A stretch of 64,000 nucleotides of DNA from Circinella umbellata. Lineage: Eukaryota > Mucoromycota > Mucoromycetes > Mucorales > Lichtheimiaceae. A model generated the notes under the pieces. The model saw nothing but the letters and a program-made list of their open reading frames with translations. It ran no database searches and was not told where the DNA came from. The stretch covers positions 1 to 64,000 of the forward strand of contig JAIWNF010000089.1 in the NCBI GenBank assembly GCA_025093555.1, given 5' to 3'. Made by a program: the position numbers and the translations under genes. Positions 56,494 to 64,000 of the stretch are shown piece by piece. The first letter of the stretch is position 1; every line of letters starts with the position of its first letter.

Positions 56494-57115
56494 CTGTCAC
56501 CGTACGCTATATATAACAATACCCCCAGGAGACCAAAAGGGCATCGTTATATTGTATGATCGTTATAACGAAGTCTTGATCTGAGCTATAATGATCGGGT
56601 AAAGCCTATCTATATGTACTTGACCTCACATGTATCTAATATGTCTTGCAAAAAGAGGAAAACTTTAGCACATTATATCATTCATACGTACCGTAAATAA
56701 GCTATAAAAATAAAAAAGCTCTTTTTTTTTCTTTGTACAGTCTTATTTATTATATATTTCTTGCCTTATTACTTCTAATTGAATTGCAATCGCATGGTCA
56801 CATATAATTAATGCTGGTCCCCTACTATGAGATATAAGAAAAAAAAATGCGAGTATCATATTATGATAAGCATCAAAAACTGTCTACGTAGTATTGTTTC
56901 CAAACCCATTCAAATTGAAAAAGAAAAAGTTGGACAAACATATTAGTTGGGAATAAAACAAATATAATTTTTATAAGAAGCAGAAGCAAGATATTACTGG
57001 CTTTCTTTTTTGGAAAAGGCGATAAAATCAAAAGTAAGAACATAGAAAAATGCAAAACCTTATCGTTATATCGAAATATCGTCATATCGAATATTGTTAT
57101 AGCGAGCGGTGACGG
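56494..57115. mobile_element. MITE-like element, copy 2 (TA target)
   Basis: A 622-bp non-coding element with terminal repeats CTGTCACCGTACGCTATA (left) and, inverted, CCGTCACCGCTCGCTATAAC (right). It is flanked by TA at 56492-56493 and 57116-57117. The interior matches copies 1 and 3. It has no ORF of note. Confidence 0.75.
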
Positions 57116-57663
57116 TATGTATGATCGTATAAATGCAAAATTTAATGTTTTTCGTCACTCTTTTATTAGATAGCTTGAGTTAAACTGTTTCAGAAATACC
57201 TTATCATCATAATACGAATAATGATATTCAATAACTGCTACGTATATAACAACTTCCAATGATTTTTTTTTTTGCATCTGCTTATAAGGCGGCAAGGTTA
57301 CCTGAAGCTTTATAGACTGTAAAAACACTAGGAAACGAAAGGGATAATGTAAATAGTACGTGTGTATGACTTCACAAATGACATCTGCAATTGGTAAAAC
57401 AAAAAAACTATTATTTTGGGTTGGCGAACATTAGGGGCTTACAAGCTGCTGAGACCTAAAGAGTCTTTGTATAAATAATAATTTTATTTTATTAGGCAGT
57501 TCCGTTACTTTCTGAATATTTTATATATGAACAATTGCATTTTTTTATGATGTGTATTTGTAGTATGATGACTTGTATTTTTTTCTTGTCGTCAGGACCC
57601 TAAATATTAATACTAATGATAAATAAAAAAGAAACGCACGGGCCGCCTTCCTGAAACGTCATC

Positions 57664-57694
<31 letters not shown>

Positions 57695-57892
57695 TCCTTG
57701 CGTGGCTATTGCTGCGGAAACACAAAAAAAAATATAATAAATACGAGTCACCAGACATCTGCGTAACGATTATTTTCTTTCTTTCCACTTTTTATTTTTT
57801 CCTCTATTAACTCTCACGGTTTTATATACCTTCGATCTTAAAAACACACACACACACACACGAAATAATAACAATAATAATAAATAAATAAA
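57116..57892. other. Intergenic, HRP1-like promoter side
   Basis: AT-rich. Holds a poly-T tract of about 27 (57664-57690), a CT-rich stretch and a CA microsatellite (about 57842-57860) just upstream of the next ATG. No ORF is supported. Confidence 0.5.
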
Positions 57893-60478
57893 ATGGCAGA
57901 TGATTTTGATGATGAACTTTATAATGTATATAATACTGTTAAAGAAGATTCGTTAGGTAATACCGACATTTATGGTGATGCTTATAAAGATGCTTTAACA
58001 GGTGAAGAACCAACCGAACACCAACAAAATAAAGATGCTTCTATTAAACATTCAGAACAACAACAAACTACTACTACTACTACTACAACTACAACTACTA
58101 CTGCAACTCATAATGAAACTAATGATGTTGTCACTGTAAGTGGTACAAATGATCCATCTCATACTACTGGTGAATCAAAACAAACAACACAACAAGCAGC
58201 AGAACAACACCAACAACAAGTAACTCAATCACAGCAGTATGCAAATTATTCACCACAACGACATCAACCATCTCCACAAGGACAAATAGGTCCACAACAA
58301 CCACAACAACAACCAGGAGGTCAACCCATGATGTGGAATTCATTTCCACCAAATATGTATCAACAATATGCAGCTTATCAAAGAACATTACAACAAATGG
58401 CCAATCCATATCAAATGCAAATGTTTCAACAACAATTTCGTCAACAACAATTACAACGACAACCACCAGGTTCTTCCATGATGGAACAACCACAACAAGA
58501 ATATGATGAGGAAGGAAATCTTAAACCTCCATCTGTTGCTAGTGCTGCTAATCAAGATGAAGGGTAAGTTTCTTTTTTTCTTTTTTGTAAGATTAACACT
58601 TGTGTGTGTGTATATATACATATACATATATATATATAGAAGAAAGAACAAAAAAAAACCAGAAATGACAAGCAAGGAGGAGGGAAAAAGCCTTTTTTTT
58701 TTTACTTTATTTTTGGCTTGCGTTGGTTGTATATATTATTATTACCCCCACCCATGTTATCTCTTATTTTTCTGGTCACATAATTGGGAGTAACAAAAAG
58801 AAAAAAAATATTCAAGAACTATTTGGTGATCGTTATATACAACTCAGTCCGATACCCAAGTTATTTTCTTTCTTGGAAAATTGACATATAATATATAAGC
58901 AAGAAGTCGATTCATATATATATGTATATAATAATGTAGTACAAGTAAATATTTAGAAGAATAAGTAGAACCAAAATACCATGCCGTAGAAGAAAAAAAA
59001 ATATTATTTTTTATTTTAGATTTATAGAAGAAATACAATATATAATATATACAAAGAACTCCCTCCTCCTTTTTGTTGTTGCCAAGTTTTTTTTCCTATA
59101 TTAGTAGTATATGCTTATATATATATTTATATTCATATATAAATATATATATAATATTAGGTATTTGAAATTGAAAGAAAATATAACAATGTTTATTAAA
59201 CTACTCTTTTTTTTTTGTCTCTTTTCTATTTTGTTTATTATACACATTTTGTTATGGAATATATATATATATATTTGGTATTATTATATAATTTAGAAAA
59301 ATGTTTATCGGAGGGCTTAATTGGGAAACGACTGATGGTAAGCCATTCAAATTATATGAATGATTGTTGAATTGGATGTATATCCCTATGATTTTTGATT
59401 GGGGAGAAAATGAGTATTATATTAAAAATGATGCAAACAACTGATGATATGTATACATGTGAATCTTTTTATTAAAATTTTATAGAGGCATTACGTACTT
59501 ACTTTTCACAATTTGGGGAAGTAGCAGATTGTGTTGTTATGCGTGATCCAACGACAGGTCGATCGCGTGGATTTGGATTCTTAACAATGGCAGATCAAAA
59601 TGTTCTCGATACTATTGTAGACCAAGATCATTATTTAGATGGCAAACGGGTAACTCACATATACATCAATAATAATAATAATATATTATTTACTGATAAG
59701 CCTACTTCCCTTATTTTTTTTTCGTTTTTGATGATTATCCGTGCAATAGATCGATCCAAAACGGGCCATTCCAAGAGAAGAACAAGATAAAACTGAAAAA
59801 ATCTTTGTAGGTGGTATTTCCGCTGAAGTAGAAGAAGAAGAATTCCATGAATACTTTACACAATTTGGTAAAGTCATTGATGCTACTTTGATGACGGATC
59901 GAGATACGGGTAGACCACGTGGATTTGGTTTTATTACTTTCGAAGATAGTAGTGGAGTAGAAGAAGCTTTAAGACATCCAGATTTAGCTATCAAGGGTAA
60001 AACGATTGAAGTTAAAAAAGCAATGCCAAAATCAAAACAATTGCGTCAACAATCGTCAGGATCACGAGGTGGAGGACATCATCAAGGAGGAGGCTATTTA
60101 CCTAATACACGTTATGCAGGTGCTGCCGGTTATAATGGTTCACAACATCAAGGGGGTCGTGGAGGTTATGGAGGTGGAGCACCATCTTATGGTGGACATC
60201 ATCAACATCCAGGTGCTGCTGGAATGTATCCTAATATGTATGGTTATGGAAATTATAATATGAATGCTGCTGCCGCTTATTATGGTGGTAATAATACAGG
60301 TCGTTCACCCAGTAACTATGGTGGTAACTATGGTGATGATGGTACAGGTGGTGGAAATGATTATCGAGATAATGACGATCGTGATGATCGACGAAAGGAT
60401 AATCGATCTTCAGATAGAGGGGGCGGTGCTCTTCATGCAACTCAAGGAAGAAGTCAACATCATTATCGACCTTATTAA
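57893..60478 (+). CDS. HRP1: Hrp1-like two-RRM RNA-binding protein
   Basis: Exons 57893-58563, 59297-59337, 59486-59649 and 59750-60478 give 534 residues. The N-terminal 220 residues are Gln/Thr/Pro-rich. RRM1 has RNP2 MFIGGLNW and RNP1 RSRGFGFLTM. RRM2 has RNP2 IFVGGISAE and RNP1 RPRGFGFITF. The C-terminus is Gly/Tyr/Asn-rich with RGG-type motifs (RGGYGGGAPSYGG), likely methylated and aggregation-prone. The layout and linker (DPKRAIPREEQDKTEKIFVGG) match yeast Hrp1/Nab4 and related hnRNP A/B, Musashi and DAZAP proteins, which act in mRNA 3'-end processing, export and decay. RRM1 is split by two introns, leaving a 41-base exon. Orthology to Hrp1 rather than another hnRNP is probable but not proven. 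Confidence 0.85.
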
Positions 60479-60866
60479 AGAACAACATCTATTTTACTTT
60501 CAACTTTTTTTTTTACTACTTTGCTTTGCCTTCATTGGATTTGTTAATTTTATTAAAAAAAATTCAAACTTTCCCAATGATATATGGATCTATACTTAAC
60601 AAGCAACGACAAGCATTTTACTTTTTGTTTTTTTTTTACTTCCTTTTCATTACGTGTTTTTTTTTTATAAAATTTTGTTGGTTATATTAATTAGCAAGTC
60701 GAAATAATCTTTTTTTTTATTTTTTATGGATATAATAACAAATTGTATTAGCCTAATACAGTTTTTTTTTCTCATTTACAAATTATTATGTACATACAAA
60801 TAGCAAAATGTTCAATTGGGGAAGGGGGGGGGGAAGAAAGCATATATTTCTCTTTTTTCAATGGGA
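60479..60866. other. Convergent 3' region
   Basis: 388 bases between the stops of the Hrp1-like gene (plus) and the septin-like gene (minus). It consists of T-rich and A-rich runs suited to 3'-end formation on both strands. Confidence 0.5.
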
Positions 60867-62626
60867 TTAGTTAGTATGTGTTGTCCACCACTGATATACA
60901 TCAAATGATAAATGGATTGTGATTAATAAAGTCGTACCAATCACAATCAAGCTCATCTTATTCAATGTTCGTAATAATGATAATAATTGGAATGAATATA
61001 ATTCCTGTTGTTGCTTTTGTTGTTGTTGCTGTTGCTGTTGCTGCTGGTACTGCTTTGTCATTATGGTTGCTGTTGCCGTTTTCGTTGTGGATGATGACGA
61101 AGATGCAGGCGAAGTACTATCAAAAAGTACCACGTCTTCAAGTGAACCTTGTTGAAATAATGTATTAAGTTCTGCCAATATTAATTCAATACGTTTACGA
61201 CGTCCTACGGATGCTAATTCTTGTTTCAATGCACGTTCTCGTTCAAACATTTCTCTTTCCATTGTTTTTCGTTTTTCACTAACATAACGAGAAATGTACA
61301 AATTCATATTTTGTGTATGTCGTGCACGTAATGCATGAATACGATCCACTGTTTCTGCATTGGTTAAGGCTGTTGTTGTTGATAATAATAACGTATCATC
61401 TTCTACTTCATCTTCAATACTATCCTCCATCATCGTTGTCATCGTCATCACGTTTGATAAGTCTTGATGATGTTGTTGTTTGTGTTGCATCATGACACTA
61501 TGTTGAGAAGCTCTCCAAGTAACGAATTTTTGTGCAGTAGATTGACGAAGTAATTGTAATCGATGAGAAGAAAATAAAATTCGATCACAGAACCAAGTTA
61601 CAATAGTATCAATGTCAGTTAATGGATAAAATAGATCAAAAGGTTCAATATTATTTTCTTGAAATTCCAATTGAATGAATGAAGAGGGTGCTTTGGTATT
61701 GTTATTACTGTTATTTTGATTGTGTCGATTCGAATGATCGTTTGTGAGAATGATAGGGATTAAATTGCATAATGGTTGTAAAGCACGCATATATTCAATA
61801 TCCACTCGTTTAAGTCGATCCAAAATAATGTAAAGACATGCATCAATATGTGTATGAGCACCATGCGTATTTTGAACAAGTCGTGTTAATTTAGATGTAT
61901 TGGGATGCATAGGATTCAACATCATATTGGTTTGTTGAAACTGTCGTTCAATATAATGGGTCACTGAAGAAATGATCGATTCAGCCTATATGAATTAGTG
62001 TTTTGTGTATTTTAGGTCGAGTTGTACAGAAAAGAGATAATAAATCAAAAAAATTTCTTTGCATTATTACACTTACATCAACACATGCACCATAACCTGG
62101 AGTATCCACAAAGCAAATACTTTTTTGTTGCTGATCATCATTATTCATTGAAACACGAGTTTCTTGAATAGTAAAATCATCCAATAAAATATCTTCTGTT
62201 TCTCCAACTGTCATTTCTGACATATTTGTAAATGCTTGAACAAGTCTTGTCTTGCCAATACCTTTTATTTTTATTTTTATTTATTTATTTTTATTTTTCA
62301 AAAAATAAAAAAAAAAACGAGTGTTCATTTATATATTTAATAAACTCACCCGAATCACCACAAACCATAATACAAAGATGACCAATGTTATATATAGTAG
62401 AATGGTGGTCATTATTAATATTATTATTATTATTCTTGTTGTTGTCGATACTATTGTGTGATAAATCGTCATGGTCAAGATTCATTCGAGGTACAATGAG
62501 TTCATTATTACTATCTGCTGCTGCCATTGACCATGTTGCAGCACCTGAAGAATTGGGACTTGAATCACTCCAACGATCAGAAGCTTCTGCTGCATGTACA
62601 AATACTTTACTACTACTATCACTCAT
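60867..62626 (-). CDS. Septin-like GTPase with C-terminal membrane segment
   Basis: Exons 62626-62350, 62261-62077 and 61985-60867 give 526 residues. A low-complexity N-terminus leads into a septin-type G domain. The P-loop is CGDSGIGKTRLVQAF, split by intron 1. G3 is CFVDTPGYGACVD. The septin segment reads HIDACLYIILDRLKRVDIEY, then MRALQPLCNLIPIILTND. In septins the last part ends AKAD; here it is LTND, so the guanine-specificity motif G4 is altered. A charged helical region follows (SEKRKTMEREMFERERALKQ), then poly-Gln. A hydrophobic segment close to the C-terminus (MSLIVIGTTLLITIHLSF) looks like a single transmembrane helix. Classical septins lack a membrane span, so this is a divergent septin-like protein, probably membrane-anchored. 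Nucleotide specificity is uncertain. Confidence 0.8.
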
Positions 62627-62814
62627 TATTTGATATAATAATAAAAATAAAAAAAAAGGTTATAGAAAAGAGAAAAGAGAAAATAATACACACTTATACA
62701 CGTCCTATTTATAAATGTATATTAATCACCCAAAAATCTCAAATAGTTATTTTTTTTTATCCTCTTTTTTTTTTAGTTATAATTGAATAGAATATTAATA
62801 AAACAAAAAAAAGT

Positions 62815-63325
62815 CTAATCCTTTTTATTAAAGTTAGGTGCTACATTTTCATCCCACAACTTCTTTGTAACCGATGGAATATCAGTACGAATAATAGCAT
62901 GGGCTGCTCCAGAAATATGATCATTCCATGTATTCTTGACTATTATATTATAAATCCATGTTAAATATCAATATTATTATTATTGAGCTAACAACAAACA
63001 ATTCTACAAGTTTTACACCTGTATCTCGACAACTCACTCCTCTTTTCGTAGATAAAAAAAAAATAGAGAAAAACTTACCAGTGGGTACTAAACGATTGGA
63101 TACATATTGTTGAGATTCACCAATAAATGAACGTGAAGGAATGGATGATTGTGATCGTGGGTGAGATTGACTTGCGGTACCGGCCGCGACGTGATCAAGG
63201 GTTGTCTTTGCATCGTCTAATCGTCTACGAATATCATTGGTATTGGCCATTAAATCATCGCGAAACTTGTATGTAATAGTAGCAACTGCTAAAAGACCTG
63301 CTAAAACAGAGACGGTTCTAGGCAT
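62815..63325 (-). CDS. Small mitochondrial protein, MIC12-like
   Basis: Exons 63325-63079 and 62939-62815 give 123 residues. The N-terminus MPRTVSVLAGLLAVATITY is a single hydrophobic segment. A charged stretch follows (DDLMANTNDIRRRLDDAK), then a Ser-rich linker and a C-terminal region with QYVSNRLVPTVKNTWNDHI and IPSVTKKLWDENVAPNF. Size, the single N-terminal membrane span and the VPT-K-TWN region resemble Mic12/Aim5, a small subunit of the MICOS complex at mitochondrial cristae junctions. The resemblance is from memory and the family is poorly conserved, so I leave the symbol blank. It shares strand and close spacing with the septin-like gene (188 bases apart). Confidence 0.6.
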
Positions 63326-64000
63326 TGTTCAACTGCTTGGATTTGTTTTTTTTTTAAAAAAAAAAGTGTGTATGCGTGTATTGTATATATAAAAAAAATT
63401 ACTTTGATATTTTTTTCCCCTGCTTAATGCCTCACCCGAGCTTTTCTGTTTGATCATTTCAATCACCGAAACAAAAAACTTACTTTTGAGAAGCAATTCA
63501 CCTAATTTCCTTTAATACAAGAAGGTTTTTTTAAGGTCCCAAACTTTATTGATATCTTTTATTGACTCACACAAATATTGACAGCAATGAAAAAAATGGG
63601 TTATAGGTAGTAGCTATTCACTTGTTTAATGGTCACAAATACTCGATTTTTCATTCACAATCCAAATTATCTCTATGACCATGAATAACTTTAATAATAA
63701 AGAATTTCAGGTTAATCTTATATATATTTAATATATTTAAAAGTAAATCTTTTTTTATCATCTTAACTGAACTATTCATGATTGTATTGATATCATCGAG
63801 CAATGACTATATTATCATAACATTAACTTTTGTATACAATCGCCTTATTTTTTTTAAAAAAAAGACCATCTGGTATGATAATATTCTTATTATCATATGT
63901 ACAGTCCGTAATACAGTACTGGTTAATCTAATCACATCCCTTCACAAAAGAAATATGAATAATGTTACATAATTCGGAACACCATAATACCAATGGAAAA
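63326..64000. other. Intergenic to window end
   Basis: AT-rich, no supported gene. The first 150 bases are the promoter side of the MIC12-like gene. The plus frame at 63778-63972 has no recognisable features. Confidence 0.5.

Overview
The window looks like nuclear DNA of an early-diverging filamentous fungus, most likely Mucoromycota (Mucorales). The DNA is AT-rich, and genes have short GT-AG introns, often with CTAAC-like branch points. Proteins carry long Asn/Gln/Ser/Thr runs, and there is a DIRS-type tyrosine-recombinase retrotransposon. TPR/F-box/LRR proteins, a HET-domain protein and a DUF6729-like protein fit the same group. The placement is inference; no rRNA or barcode locus is present. 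Exon boundaries were read by eye from splice signals and reading-frame continuity.

Layout. 1-20 kb is gene-poor and repeat-rich. It holds an apparently intact DIRS element (4503-8668), a TA-flanked MITE (10361-11143), a decayed minus-strand coding region (about 12.4-14.5 kb) and a GC-richer island with a fold-back repeat (14.5-15.5 kb). It also holds a regular array of exon-like units on the minus strand (about 15.6-16.85 kb, with a shorter relative at 3.4-4.0 kb), downstream of an acidic-tailed ORF (17155-17961).

19-31 kb is a housekeeping block: a small multi-exon gene, the PP2A methylesterase PPME1, a DUF6729-like protein, the vesicle tether USO1 (12 exons), the mitochondrial Fe-S scaffold NFU1 and a low-complexity Asn/(Ser-Thr) protein.

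32-56 kb is an accessory block. A HET-domain gene and a TPR/F-box/LRR gene each occur twice, in opposite orientation. The copies at 32.9-38.9 kb (minus strand) are broken: the HET copy has many frame breaks, and the F-box copy has one single-base deletion. The copies at 48.4-55.4 kb (plus strand) are open. Between them lie a UPF0014/FetB-like membrane protein and a fusion of a degenerate RluA-type pseudouridine synthase with a HemK/PrmC methyltransferase. LINE relics and further MITE copies are interspersed.

57.9-63.4 kb returns to conserved genes: an Hrp1-like two-RRM protein, a septin-like GTPase with a C-terminal membrane segment and a degenerate G4 motif, and a small mitochondrial MIC12-like protein.

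The best candidates for something undescribed are the exon-like array, the duplicated HET/F-box pair with its unevenly diverged LRR segment, the pseudouridine synthase-methyltransferase fusion and the membrane-tailed septin-like protein.
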